Shown piece by piece: positions 8,231-17,218 of a stretch of DNA of 32,311 bases. This DNA is from JBGTBQ01 sp041749275 (lineage in GTDB: Bacteria > Acidobacteriota > Blastocatellia > Pyrinomonadales > Pyrinomonadaceae): NCBI GenBank assembly GCA_041749275.1, contig JBGTBQ010000371.1:1-32311 (forward strand). The letters are read 5' to 3'. Numbering within the stretch: the first letter of the stretch is position 1; each line of letters opens with the position of its first letter. Below the pieces are notes generated by a model. That model ran no database searches and was not told the DNA's origin. It saw only the letters and a program-made list of their open reading frames with translations. The translations under genes and the position numbers were made by a program.

Positions 8231-9976
8231 ATGTATCTCCATTCATACCATCAAGCCCCGATTGGCTTTGTGATAGTGCTTCTGCTGCTTGGCGGCGACG
8301 GCGCCGAGCGCCTTTTCGCGCAGGGCAAGACCGAGCAGATAGCTCAAGCCAGAGCACGCACGCGGCGCAAGTCGAGCGCGCCATCCAGCGAAAACGAGGT
8401 GCGGGCGGATGGTTATGTCGAAGAGGGTCTGCGCCACGCCGACGAAAAGAATTGGGCCGAAGCGGTTAAATCCTACAAGCTCGCGGTCGGGATCAATCCT
8501 CGGCACGCGGACGCGCACATCAACATGGGCGACGCATACATGAGCATGGGGAAATACGAGGAAGCTTTCGCCGCTTATAAAGCGGCCATCCGCGTCGCGC
8601 CGTGGAACCCGGAGGCTCATTACAGCCTCGGCGCAGCCTACAACGACATGGCAATGTATGGCGACGCCTTCAAACCATTCGTGCAGGCCATCAATCTGAA
8701 ATCCGATCATATCGAAGCTCATTACGGTATCGGCTATGCTTATCTCAAGCTCGAAAACTACAAGGAAGCCCTCGGCTACTTAAAGAAAGCCGTCAGGCTC
8801 CAGCCCTTCTACGCCGAAGCGCATCTTTCGCTGGGACTCACCTACCTCGGTCTCAAGCAGATCAAGGCCGCGGAAGCACAGCTCAAAGTATTGGAAGAGA
8901 TGGACGAACTTTTAGCGCGAGAGTTGAATAAAGAGATGCGCGGTGATGGCGCAGCCCGTACAACCCAACAACCCAAGCCGGTCGTCCCGAACCGTCAAGA
9001 CGAGGCGACTCGCGGACTTGTCGTCAGCGCACAACCAAGTAAGGGTGAACCCGTCGTCCAGACTCCACAGCAGAATGCTGCCCCGACTCCACGCGGAAAG
9101 ACGCGGAAGACGGAGGACGATCCAGCCACCCCCGCGCGACAGCCTGTCAAGAGCGCGTCGCCACAAACTTCAACCAGCGACTCCGCTTCCCTGCTCACCG
9201 TCGAGTTGAGCTTCTGGGACAGTATCAAAGACAGCACCAACCCCGAAGAGTTTGCCGCCTATCTGAATAAATATCCCGAAGGTCAATTCGCCGAACTGGC
9301 GAGAATCCGCCAGCGCATCCTGATAGAGAAGCGCACCGAGGCGGGAAGGGTGGAAGGCGAACAACGCGCCGAGGCTCCCGCCGTCGAGCAGAAACGGAAA
9401 GCCGCCGATGAGTCTAAATCGCAGGAAGCCACCGCTGAACAACCTCAACAGGCAGACGGGCAGCCCACTCAAACAATCGCCGCGCCCGCCGTACAGCCGC
9501 TGGCCGAGCCGTCGCCCACACCGAATCCTCTGACAGAAGCGTTGCGGTCTTTGAGAAATAATTTCCCAAACAAGTTTACGTACAAGACAACTGCCCCCGG
9601 CGAGGAAGCAAACGTCGCTTCGATCACATCCGACGTGGTGATTGATTACGAGCCTCTTCAATTCGACGATTGTCTTATTGAATGGCGCGATCTGAAAGAC
9701 ACTCTGTCCGTCCTGCTCTCCGACCTCGACCCGCTCGGACTCAAGGTTGAAATGCGGAGCAAGCCGAACACTCTGTTCTCGATTGTCGTCTGGAATCTGA
9801 GTCTCACGACCACCGACGGCAAGCCTTCGATTCGAGAAATCAAAGGCGATGGGAGTGGGGCCGTCAACACGTACAACGCCCTCGATCTACAATTCGATAA
9901 TAAGGAAAGGGCGGAGGAGTTGACGCGGTTGCTGCAACAAGCTATCAAGCTCTGCGCCAACAGACAGGTGAATTAA
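8231..9976 (+). CDS. Exported TPR protein with a caspase-associated FWDSIKDS segment
   Basis: 581 aa. A signal peptide or N-terminal anchor (about 10-31) is followed by five tetratricopeptide repeats (about 59-228; the second to fourth are canonical, e.g. AHINMGDAYMSMGKYEEAF). A low-complexity Pro/Thr/Gln linker comes next (about 240-318), then a segment at 321-362 (FWDSIKDSTNPEEFAAYLNKYPEGQF) of the kind often attached to bacterial caspase-like or SEL1/FGE proteins. A charged Ala/Glu stretch and a C-terminal alpha/beta domain (about 430-581) that I do not recognise complete it. It is likely a periplasmic scaffold. It converges on the caspase-like gene, which suggests but does not prove a shared function. 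Confidence 0.85.
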   Translation: MYLHSYHQAPIGFVIVLLLLGGDGAERLFAQGKTEQIAQARARTRRKSSAPSSENEVRADGYVEEGLRHADEKNWAEAVKSYKLAVGINPRHADAHINMGDAYMSMGKYEEAFAAYKAAIRVAPWNPEAHYSLGAAYNDMAMYGDAFKPFVQAINLKSDHIEAHYGIGYAYLKLENYKEALGYLKKAVRLQPFYAEAHLSLGLTYLGLKQIKAAEAQLKVLEEMDELLARELNKEMRGDGAARTTQQPKPVVPNRQDEATRGLVVSAQPSKGEPVVQTPQQNAAPTPRGKTRKTEDDPATPARQPVKSASPQTSTSDSASLLTVELSFWDSIKDSTNPEEFAAYLNKYPEGQFAELARIRQRILIEKRTEAGRVEGEQRAEAPAVEQKRKAADESKSQEATAEQPQQADGQPTQTIAAPAVQPLAEPSPTPNPLTEALRSLRNNFPNKFTYKTTAPGEEANVASITSDVVIDYEPLQFDDCLIEWRDLKDTLSVLLSDLDPLGLKVEMRSKPNTLFSIVVWNLSLTTTDGKPSIREIKGDGSGAVNTYNALDLQFDNKERAEELTRLLQQAIKLCANRQVN

Positions 9977-9996
9977 GTAGGAGTCCGGTTGATTTC

Positions 9997-10055
9997 CCGT
10001 CCCGCCCGAATTGCCCCGCTTCACGCGCTTTATTTTGCAGCTCCGGGCGGGACGG
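9997..10055. terminator. Inverted repeat between convergent TPR and caspase-like genes
   Basis: CCGTCCCGCCCG (9997-10008) is complementary to CGGGCGGGACGG (10044-10055) over a 35-nt loop. The right arm is inside the last codons of the caspase-like gene. The position between two converging stop codons suits a bidirectional terminator, but no T-run is present. Confidence 0.4.
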
Positions 10056-11688
10056 CTGCGAGCGCAAGGTTCTCATTGGTGCCGACCAACATGCGCGGGT
10101 TCTGGCGAAACTCCGTGGCTCCACGCACTCTCTGCCGGACGAAGCGGAACAATTCCCCGACGGTGACGGCCTGATCGGAGTTCGAGTCGGCCAGCCCGCG
10201 CATCCCTTCGAGCAGGAAGTGCGTGAAGACGCCGTGGCCGCCGCCCCACTTCGGCGATTCCTGCGCGGTCTCATTCACATCGCTCGAAGTAATCACCGCC
10301 TTGCCCTCCTCCTGATAGAGCAGTTTTTCCGCGTACAGGTTGATGAGGTTATTGATGATCCCACGCGAGACCTCGCCGCGCGATCCGGTCAGGCCCGCGC
10401 TGTGGCAGGTGTCAACCAACAGCACCATTCTGCGTGAGCGCACGTTGGAGCCGAGAAGGCGCTGAAAATCTTTCATCGAGAAAGCCGTCTCCGGCATTCG
10501 GTCAACGTTCGTGTCGTGGGTCAGAAAATAGAGGTTCTGCGGCGCGAATGGGTCGGGGCTGCCGTGTGTGGCGAGGAAGATTAGAATCAAGTCGTCTGGC
10601 CCCGCCTGCGTGACGAAACTCGCCATCGCCTGTTGCAGACGCGCGAGGGTGGCCTGCTCGTTCGTCAGGAGCAGAATGTTGGCGGCGGGAAAGCGCCCAC
10701 CCGCGGGCGTCTGCAAGAATTTATTTAGCGCGAGCGCGTCGGCGTCGGCGTACTTTAAATCGTAGAGACCTCCGGCATGGTTGCCAAACTTCGAGATACC
10801 GACGATGAGCGCGTACTTCTTGCCGGTGAAGGTTGGCGTCTCCTCCTTGCTCTGACGTACAGGGACGACCAGTTGCGTGCTATTGCCCGCCGAGTCCTTC
10901 GCCTCGATGACTAACTGCGTCGCCCCCGCCGCCACGGTGTAGAAGGTGTCGAAGCTCACGCGGTTACTCTCGTTCACCAGACCGAGGCCCCGCAACGTAA
11001 CCTGCGTGCCGCGTTTGAGCGCGACCGGCTCGCCGTTGATGGTCACTTGCGTGACGGAGCCGGCGGCGGTCGCCACTCCGGCGAAGCGTGCTTTATGTGA
11101 CCGTGCGCCGGACGGAAGCACGATTTCGCGCTCCGGCTCAAGCAAGACCAGTTCGGGCGGCACCTGTTGCTTGGGATCTTTGATGGCGACTTGATAGGCG
11201 AAGTTCTGATTGCGGTTTTCCGTGACTGTGCGGAGGACGAAACTGGCATAGAACTCGCGCCCTCTGCGATTGCGTGCGTGTATCTCGACGGTGTTGCGGC
11301 CCGCGACCAGCCCATAGCCGGGGTAGCGTTTGAGACTGACCCGCACGATCTTGCCGCGCGGCCCGTTGGCGATCTCCGTGAGCAAGCCCGCCGCCTGCCC
11401 GTTCACGCTCGCGCCGATCTTGTCATAGTCAATCACGTCCGCGTGTGGGCGCAGGACATGCAGCACGATGAGATTGGCGTCGGGCGAGTTGATGACGATC
11501 TCGCCCTGAGCCGACGGCGCGAGACCAAACTCCGGCAGTTCGATTTCAAACACAGCCGCAGCGGGGGGCGCGGAGGGTGGCGTCTGTTGAATGGCAAAGA
11601 TGGGCGTGAGCGACAGGGCGGCGAGCAGCACCGGCACGAGACCGGCGACCACTCGCCGCTTCCTGTTCGCGGGGAGAGTCTTTGTCAT
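10030..11688 (-). CDS. Exported caspase-like (C14) cysteine peptidase with Ig-like N-terminal region
   Basis: 552 aa from ATG 11688 (a GTG at 11694 would add two residues). Signal peptide (about 1-33), a beta-rich Ig-like region (about 45-278, including VTQVTINGEPVALK) and then a caspase fold. KYALIVGISKFG opens the p20-like part, His375 lies in FLATHGSP and the nucleophile Cys428 in LLVDTCHSAG, so the His/Cys dyad is intact. Bacterial orthocaspases usually cleave after Arg or Lys, but specificity cannot be read here. It is the last gene of a minus-strand operon, 17 nt after the M48 stop codon. Predicted export makes a periplasmic processing role likelier than classical cytoplasmic cell death. 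Confidence 0.9.
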   Translation of the reverse strand: MTKTLPANRKRRVVAGLVPVLLAALSLTPIFAIQQTPPSAPPAAAVFEIELPEFGLAPSAQGEIVINSPDANLIVLHVLRPHADVIDYDKIGASVNGQAAGLLTEIANGPRGKIVRVSLKRYPGYGLVAGRNTVEIHARNRRGREFYASFVLRTVTENRNQNFAYQVAIKDPKQQVPPELVLLEPEREIVLPSGARSHKARFAGVATAAGSVTQVTINGEPVALKRGTQVTLRGLGLVNESNRVSFDTFYTVAAGATQLVIEAKDSAGNSTQLVVPVRQSKEETPTFTGKKYALIVGISKFGNHAGGLYDLKYADADALALNKFLQTPAGGRFPAANILLLTNEQATLARLQQAMASFVTQAGPDDLILIFLATHGSPDPFAPQNLYFLTHDTNVDRMPETAFSMKDFQRLLGSNVRSRRMVLLVDTCHSAGLTGSRGEVSRGIINNLINLYAEKLLYQEEGKAVITSSDVNETAQESPKWGGGHGVFTHFLLEGMRGLADSNSDQAVTVGELFRFVRQRVRGATEFRQNPRMLVGTNENLALAAVPPGAAK

Positions 11689-11705
11689 GCTCACAAAAAA
11701 AACGC

Positions 11706-13406
11706 TTACGGCCTTTTACGCACGGGCGTGCCACTGGTCTTCACTGGGTTGTCGGCTCCCGCGTCCTGTGCCGTGGGAGCCTGCGTGTTTGTTGGCGCGG
11801 GCACGCCACCCGCGACCGTCTGTCTCTGCGCTCCCGGTAGCGGAGCCTTCCAGTTCTTGTCGCCGAGGAGCCGCATATAGTCGTAGAGGATGTCTACGTT
11901 GGGCGGGAGCGTCCCGTCCTCGCCCCGCGCGTCCATCCGCTTTTTCTGGTAAGCGAGGATATACTGCTTCAAAGACTGGATAGCCTCGGACTGAAGCGCC
12001 GGCTCTTTGCTCTCAACATGCAACAGCGCGCGATGGAGTTGTATTTCGGGGATGCTCTGCCGCGTGTCGAGGCGCATAGCCGTGAGAATCAACTGCTTCG
12101 CCTGATCAAGGTCTTCCTTCGTGCGCCCGACCTGCTTCAACACGCGCGCATAGTAGTAAGCGGCGAGCGGGTCGTCCGAGCGCAATGTAAAAGACTGTTG
12201 CAGGTTCATCTTCGCCATGTGAAACATGTCGAAGTAAAAAGCCTCGATGCCGTTGTCACGCTTTAGCTCGGCCATGACGAGGTTGTACTCAGGGCTGGTG
12301 CCGACCAGTTTGCCGGCGTTCAGCAGTTCCTGATACTTGGCTTGGAAAACGCCCTTGAGCTGCCGTTGCGCGTACTCATTGCGCGCCCCGATGCGCGAGC
12401 GTTGACCGAGAAAACCGAGTTGCGTACGCGCGTCGGCGCGTGCCACGCTGGCGAGTGTGCCATACAGTCGCGGCACCTCCTGCGCGTCGTAGGCGTTGTC
12501 GAGGACGGCCTTGAGGGCGAAGTCGTCGGCCTCATCCTCCTGCGCGGAGTGCCAGTCAAGGCTCATCTTCCGCGAATAGGCGGCGGCAATCGCCGTCCCC
12601 GCGAGGACTCCGATAGAAGCGCCCTGACCGGCGCCGCTTTTACCTCCGACAGCCGCGCCGACGCCGGCCCCGACCAGCGCGCCGAGGAGCGCGCCCTTCC
12701 AAGCGTTCTTCCGCTCCTGCCGCTCGTTGTACTCGGTCTCGGCCAACGGCATCATCACTTTCAGACGCCAGTGATCCTTATGCACGTGCGCCAACTCGTG
12801 CGCCAAGATGTAGGCCAGTTGCGCCTCGTTGTCGAGCACGGAGATCATGCCGGTCGAGACCAAAATCGTCCCGGTTGAAAGCGTGTAAGCGGTGGGAATC
12901 GGGTTGACCATCACCTTGAAGGTGTACAGCTTGTCGCTGTCTTCGGGCACCAGCCGCTGTCCGAGGCGATTGACGTACTCCGACACGCGCGGGTTGTCGT
13001 AGAGAGCGCGCCGAATCTTCAGCACTTCGCCCTCCGTGTCGGTGGAGAGATACTCTTTCGGGTGGGTGGTGTTGATGCGGTAGGCTTGGAGGGCGTGGTC
13101 GGCCTGTAAATCCAGATAGGACGTGTCCACCTCCTCTTTGTACTCGATGTCGCTGGCGTACAAGTCTTCGGCGAAATCTTTCAGCGTATTGAATTTTTTC
13201 GCGTCTTTCGCGCGGGCCTTGGCCTCCTTGTCTTTGCGCTCATCCTCTTTCTTTTTAGCCTTCTCCTGTTGTTCGCGGAGTTTCTTCTCTTCCGGGGATT
13301 CAGCCTGACCCGCTGCGTCCTGAGCCATAACGCCAAAGGCGGGCATGACGATTAAAGTCATCGCCAGAAACATTGCAGCGGCGGCGCGTCGCCAAGTGGA
13401 GATCAT
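11706..13406 (-). CDS. Periplasmic M48-family zinc metalloprotease with glycine-zipper insert
   Basis: 566 aa. Signal peptide (about 1-28), a highly charged Lys/Glu helix (about 35-75), and a peptidase core with the zinc motif HELAH (His203, Glu204, His207) and third ligand Glu290 in QEDEAD. Between these, at about 238-276, is a Gly/Ala zipper stretch (GALVGAGVGAAVGG and onward) that could insert in a membrane or oligomerise. The C-terminal half has TPR-like helices and a Pro/Thr tail. The family includes BepA/YfgC-type outer-membrane quality-control proteases. The start is set by AAGGAGG about 8 nt upstream of ATG. Middle gene of an operon with a small TPR gene and the caspase-like gene. Confidence 0.9.
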   Translation of the reverse strand: MISTWRRAAAAMFLAMTLIVMPAFGVMAQDAAGQAESPEEKKLREQQEKAKKKEDERKDKEAKARAKDAKKFNTLKDFAEDLYASDIEYKEEVDTSYLDLQADHALQAYRINTTHPKEYLSTDTEGEVLKIRRALYDNPRVSEYVNRLGQRLVPEDSDKLYTFKVMVNPIPTAYTLSTGTILVSTGMISVLDNEAQLAYILAHELAHVHKDHWRLKVMMPLAETEYNERQERKNAWKGALLGALVGAGVGAAVGGKSGAGQGASIGVLAGTAIAAAYSRKMSLDWHSAQEDEADDFALKAVLDNAYDAQEVPRLYGTLASVARADARTQLGFLGQRSRIGARNEYAQRQLKGVFQAKYQELLNAGKLVGTSPEYNLVMAELKRDNGIEAFYFDMFHMAKMNLQQSFTLRSDDPLAAYYYARVLKQVGRTKEDLDQAKQLILTAMRLDTRQSIPEIQLHRALLHVESKEPALQSEAIQSLKQYILAYQKKRMDARGEDGTLPPNVDILYDYMRLLGDKNWKAPLPGAQRQTVAGGVPAPTNTQAPTAQDAGADNPVKTSGTPVRKRP

Positions 13407-13473
13407 GTCAAGTTCCTCCTTCGTCGTCAGACGTAGTTGTGAGACCCGGTGACAAGGGCGGGCGAAATATTTG

Positions 13474-14028
13474 TTAAGAGCGGGCGAATTTCTTGTACAG
13501 CACGAGGATCAGCAGCGTCTCGCGCTCGTCCGAAGAGCGCGGGCGGAAGTTCTGGTTTTTGTCACCCTTCTTGATGTGAAAAAGTTTTTTGCGGCGGTTC
13601 TGCTTGAACTCGATGACATCGGCATACCGCATCTGGAAACCGTGCTCGCTATCGTCGGGGGCGAACTCAAGGCCGCCTTTCCGCAAGTGTATCCAGCCCC
13701 GGCAATAGTCCGTAAAGTCCTCTTCGCTGAGTGACTCGTGCGAATGGTTTACGTAAAAGGACGCGCCGCCGCCGGCGCTAAACGCCGCCTCGAAACGCCG
13801 CTGCGCCGCGAGGAAGTCAAGGTCTGTGTACATGTGTGCGACGGCGAGAAAGGTCTGCGCTTCCGGGTCGCCCGGCCTGGCCTCCAGCGCCTGTTCGAGC
13901 CGGTTGAAAGCCTCGTCGTAGCGCCGCTGTCGGATGAACTTGACGGCCTCCGACACCTCGCCGGTCGAGACCTGCGGCGGCAGGGCGGCTCCGATCAGCA
14001 ATGCTGCCAGCAGAAATATTTTCACCAC
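13474..14028 (-). CDS. Small exported TPR protein with a possible PH/GRAM-like C-terminal domain
   Basis: 184 aa. A short signal peptide (about 1-22) precedes two TPR-like repeats (about 24-95, RRYDEAFNRLEQALEARPGD). The C-terminal half (about 95-184: GWIHLRKGGLEFAPDD, then MRYADVIEFKQ and KLFHIKKG) has the strand pattern of a small PH/GRAM-like barrel; this is an inference from pattern only. It starts with GTG at 14028 (or the adjacent GTG at 14025), supported by an AGGAG 5 nt upstream. First gene of the minus-strand operon with M48 and caspase-like peptidases, 67 nt before the M48 gene, so probably an accessory factor for them. Confidence 0.75.
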   Translation of the reverse strand: MVKIFLLAALLIGAALPPQVSTGEVSEAVKFIRQRRYDEAFNRLEQALEARPGDPEAQTFLAVAHMYTDLDFLAAQRRFEAAFSAGGGASFYVNHSHESLSEEDFTDYCRGWIHLRKGGLEFAPDDSEHGFQMRYADVIEFKQNRRKKLFHIKKGDKNQNFRPRSSDERETLLILVLYKKFARS

Positions 14029-14547
14029 TGGGACTCCTCATGCTCGCCTAACGCCGGTGTGGTTTGGGAGAAGGCTCCTTCGATTCTTGTCGTCGTTTAT
14101 AAGCCCGCGTTAATCCAGATGGTTGAGGAAACGCAGGAGGATAACATCAGTGAAAAGCGCGAGGTTGATTGAGAGCGTCCAATGAGAAACGCCATAGAGA
14201 TAATCGTCTGTCGTTCGGAAAAGTGCAGCTTCGAGCTTGACCGTCTGAAAGACCGTCTAATGACTGCGAGCTAATTAAAAGCCCTGAGTGGTCGCGGATA
14301 CTATCATGCTGCCCGGCGCGCGTCAACGGGATCACACAACTCAAGTGGCAACCAAAACCCTTGCGTGTTTGCCCAAAACTGATGATGGCTCACGCGCATT
14401 CCCGACAGTGAATGGTCACGGAAGCTTCCGGCTCTTTGCGGAGGTTCAGCGCACTTCCTTGTCTCGACCTACTCACCTTGACCACAACTATTCTGGAGGG
14501 ACTATGAGAAATTTAGAGTCCCGCCTTTATTGGGAGCGTTTGATTCT
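14029..14547. other. 519-nt spacer upstream of the TPR-M48-caspase operon
   Basis: No gene is supported. It must contain the minus-strand operon promoter, but no clear -35/-10 pair was found. Seen: a direct repeat GACCGTCT at 14239-14246 and 14251-14258 (12-nt period), an AT-rich patch near 14270-14280, and on the + strand a GGAGGG followed by ATG at 14504 opening a 16-codon frame (MRNLESRLYWERLILQ). That ATG sits in the loop of a GGGACT/AGTCCC hairpin (14498-14522). The mini-frame could be a gene remnant or chance. Confidence 0.5.
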
Positions 14548-16431
14548 TCAATAACCACTGACGCGATAAGCCGAAAGGCGTTCATTCCTCGACGTGTGAA
14601 GCAGGCCGCTCACTTCATCAACGAGGAAACGCTCGTCCGGGTCGCCGAGCGGAATCGTGCGATCCGTCCGCCCGTCGTTGACGTTGACGCCCGCGAGGCC
14701 GCGCCCTCCGCCGCCCGGCAAGTTTGTGTAGAAGTACATCCACTGCCCGCGCAGCGCGGCGAGACGGCGGCGACGCAAGAGGAAACTGGACAATCGTTCG
14801 AGTTGACGCGCCGGGTCGAGACGGTCAAGCAGACGCTCCTCGACATCAACCGAGGGCCGGACGACCACGCGCGGCTGTCTCAAGGTCTGCACCCGGCGGA
14901 CGCGCCGCGCCGCGTCCGCCGCGTCCTCGATCCGTGAAGCGGCTCCGAAGGCGTTGAAGCGCGTCGTCACGTAATCGCGCGCGGAGTCCGCCGCCAGCGA
15001 CTGGAGCGACGGCAGCGAAGCGCGAAAGCGAAGGCTTGTTCGCAACCCGCCCAAACCGCGCGCGACCTGCGCGCCGCGGAACAGCGTCGTCGCCACACCA
15101 CCATAGCGAAAGTAGAGCGCCGCCGCGCGAGCAGCGACCGCCGTGACCGTCCGCAGGATTCCGCGACCGGGTGGGTCGTGCCGCGCATACCACATCTTTC
15201 GCCCGCTCGCCACGTCAATCCCCGCAATCGAATTACGCCCACCGATGACCGCCTGTCCAGCCTCGTTCAACAGCACGAAGGCAGCGCGCTCGACGCCATG
15301 CGCCACGCGCGCGCGCCGCTTCCCCGTCCTCGCGTCAATCGAGATGAGGTCGTCGCGGTCGGCGATGAGAATGGTCGAAGCGTCCGGCAGCGCGAGATTC
15401 GTAATCCCCTTGTCCGCGCCCTTGTATCGCCAGAGCGTCTTTCCCGTCCGCCGGTCAATCGCGCTCACGCCGTAAGACCCGCGCTCGATAATTTCACCAT
15501 CCTTCAACCGGACGAACTGCCCGCCCGTCCGCGCATAGAGCACTTCGCCGACCAGCAACAGCTCCGGCGTCAGCCCAAAATCTTTCGCCTCCCACACCTC
15601 TTCGCCCGTCGAGCGCGAGATGGCTCGCACGCGACCACGCCCCGAAGCATAGATCAACTCTTCATCGAAGACCGGGTCGGCCTCGGTCAATGCCAACCCC
15701 TCTTCATTGACGCGAAACTTTTCGCGCCGTCGCTCTTTGCCCGTCGCGGCGTCGAGCGAAGTAATTCCTTCATAGAAGAGATACAGGCGTTGGTCGAGAA
15801 AGAGCGGAGCGCGATAGTTGTCGAGCGTGTAGGCGACCTCCGCGTCCTCGCTTTCAAGCCAGCGCGCGGGCAGCATCTCGACCTCGCTTTCCAATTTGCG
15901 ACTCCACACTTCTTCGCCCGTGCCGAGGTCGAAAACGTGGATGACCGGCTTGCGTTTGAAACCTTCGCGCGCCTTCCCTTTCGCATCGCGGACGAAGACG
16001 GCGGCGAGCAGCCGCGAGTCCGCGTCAACCGCCAGATGCAGCGCCACGCCGCGCACTTTATCGCTCTTCCACACGCGCCCGCCGGTCAGCACATCCACGG
16101 CTTCGAGCCGCGTCTTGTCGCCCTGCTCGAAGCTGAGTAGCACAAGGTCCGTACCCGGCACCGGAGATACGTCCGCTTCATCCAGCCGCGCGTTCTTGCG
16201 ACGCCAGAGCACTTCGCCCGTCTCCGCGTCCAACGCATACAGCGACCGCTCGGTGCCCGCGATCAACGCGCCGAGTTCCGTCGGTATGTAATAAAGCACC
16301 TCTCCGTCCAGCTTCGTTGACCAGCGCGGGGTTGCGTCTCGCGTCAACGCACTCGCGAAGCCGGGCGCCGCCGCGCAGCAAAACCAGAGCACCACGCCAA
16401 CAATCAACTGTCCACGTTGCTTTTTTTTCAT
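14548..16431 (-). CDS. Exported PQQ-type beta-propeller repeat protein
   Basis: 627 aa from ATG 16431; a longer frame starts at TTG 16443. After a signal peptide (about 1-27, ending near GFASA) the protein repeats blade motifs typical of quinoprotein/BamB-like propellers: LYALDAETGEVLWRRK, LEAVDVLTGGRVWKS, TSLDAATGKERRREK, SAIDRRTGKTLWRYKG and IASGIDV-like variants. A helical, Arg/Ala-rich section (about 435-545) interrupts the propeller before the last strands (GVNVNDGRTDRTI). No dehydrogenase active-site residues are evident, so it is probably a binding or scaffold propeller rather than an enzyme. It is divergent from pncA with 149 nt between. No Shine-Dalgarno is visible. Confidence 0.85.
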   Translation of the reverse strand: MKKKQRGQLIVGVVLWFCCAAAPGFASALTRDATPRWSTKLDGEVLYYIPTELGALIAGTERSLYALDAETGEVLWRRKNARLDEADVSPVPGTDLVLLSFEQGDKTRLEAVDVLTGGRVWKSDKVRGVALHLAVDADSRLLAAVFVRDAKGKAREGFKRKPVIHVFDLGTGEEVWSRKLESEVEMLPARWLESEDAEVAYTLDNYRAPLFLDQRLYLFYEGITSLDAATGKERRREKFRVNEEGLALTEADPVFDEELIYASGRGRVRAISRSTGEEVWEAKDFGLTPELLLVGEVLYARTGGQFVRLKDGEIIERGSYGVSAIDRRTGKTLWRYKGADKGITNLALPDASTILIADRDDLISIDARTGKRRARVAHGVERAAFVLLNEAGQAVIGGRNSIAGIDVASGRKMWYARHDPPGRGILRTVTAVAARAAALYFRYGGVATTLFRGAQVARGLGGLRTSLRFRASLPSLQSLAADSARDYVTTRFNAFGAASRIEDAADAARRVRRVQTLRQPRVVVRPSVDVEERLLDRLDPARQLERLSSFLLRRRRLAALRGQWMYFYTNLPGGGGRGLAGVNVNDGRTDRTIPLGDPDERFLVDEVSGLLHTSRNERLSAYRVSGY

Positions 16432-16566
16432 AATGCAATGCAAAGCGGGGAGAATACGTTGCCGCCTCCTCCGGGGAGAGGTAATCTTACGCCATCAATT
16501 TTAACGGCTGCGCCAGATTCACACCAAGCCGTCGCAATAGCGGAGGGCGGAAGCGGCGCGCAAAAC

Positions 16567-16572
16567 AGGAGG
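16567..16572 (+). promoter_or_regulatory. Ribosome-binding site deciding the GTG start of pncA
   Basis: AGGAGG ends 8 nt before GTG 16581. The alignment of the first strand (ALIVVDVQNDF) with the family also places the start here. Confidence 0.75.
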
Positions 16573-16580
16573 TCGGTGAA

Positions 16581-17159
16581 GTGGAGACGAACCGTGAAAA
16601 GCGGGCGCTCATCGTCGTAGACGTGCAGAACGATTTTTGTCCCGGTGGCACGCTCGCCGTCGAACGCGGCGACAAGGTAGTCGCCCCTCTCAATCTTCTG
16701 ATAAAAGATTTTCTTGCGCGCGGCGAGCCGGTTTACAAGAGCCGCGACTGGCACCTGCCGCACACGAAACACTTCGCTGACTATGGCGGCACGTGGCCCG
16801 TTCACTGTATCCAAAACACGCGCGGCGCGGAGTTTCATCCAGACCTCGCGGATGACCCGCGCATCGAGGTCATTTCGAAAGGTCTGGGCGACGAAGATTG
16901 CTACTCCGCTTTTGATGGCACGGCCCTCGCCGAAAAACTCCATGCGCGCGGCGTCAAAGAAGTCTGGGTCGGCGGACTCGCCACCGACTACTGCGTCAAG
17001 AACACTGTCCTCGACGCCGTGCGCGAAGGCTTCCGCGTCCGCGTCGTCAGCGACGCCATGCGCGCCGTCAACCTCCAACCCGGCGACGGCGAGCTTGCGA
17101 TTGAGGAGATGCGCGCCGCCGGGGCGACCATCATCGGAGATCGAGTAAGCGATCAATGA
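16581..17159 (+). CDS. pncA: Nicotinamidase (nicotinamide deamidase)
   Basis: 192 aa isochorismatase-fold enzyme hydrolysing nicotinamide to nicotinate and ammonia in NAD salvage. The catalytic triad is visible as Asp14 (VVDVQNDF), Lys100 (EVISKGLGD) and Cys138 (GLATDYCVKNT). Metal-site residues Asp56 and His58 (SRDWHLPH) and His75 (TWPVHCIQ) match the PncA family. The DEDCYSAF segment is also family-typical. It uses a GTG start with a strong AGGAGG. The next gene, 59 nt downstream, is the phosphoribosyltransferase that consumes its product, so the two form a salvage operon. Confidence 0.95.
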   Translation: METNREKRALIVVDVQNDFCPGGTLAVERGDKVVAPLNLLIKDFLARGEPVYKSRDWHLPHTKHFADYGGTWPVHCIQNTRGAEFHPDLADDPRIEVISKGLGDEDCYSAFDGTALAEKLHARGVKEVWVGGLATDYCVKNTVLDAVREGFRVRVVSDAMRAVNLQPGDGELAIEEMRAAGATIIGDRVSDQ

Positions 17160-17218
17160 TGAGTGGTTTGAATGCCGAGGCTCTCTTATCAAACATCACT
17201 TGTTGCCCGTCTTGAAAC

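Noticed and set aside
14504..14554. 16-codon frame after GGAGGG (MRNLESRLYWERLILQ)
   Set aside because: Good ribosome site but very short and unrecognised. A similar MRNLE start occurs in the MoxR gene, but the match is too brief to mean common origin; recorded only in the spacer entry.
15178..16140. 320-codon + strand frame antisense to the beta-propeller gene
   Set aside because: High-GC codon symmetry creates long antisense frames. It lacks family features, while the opposite strand encodes clear propeller blades.
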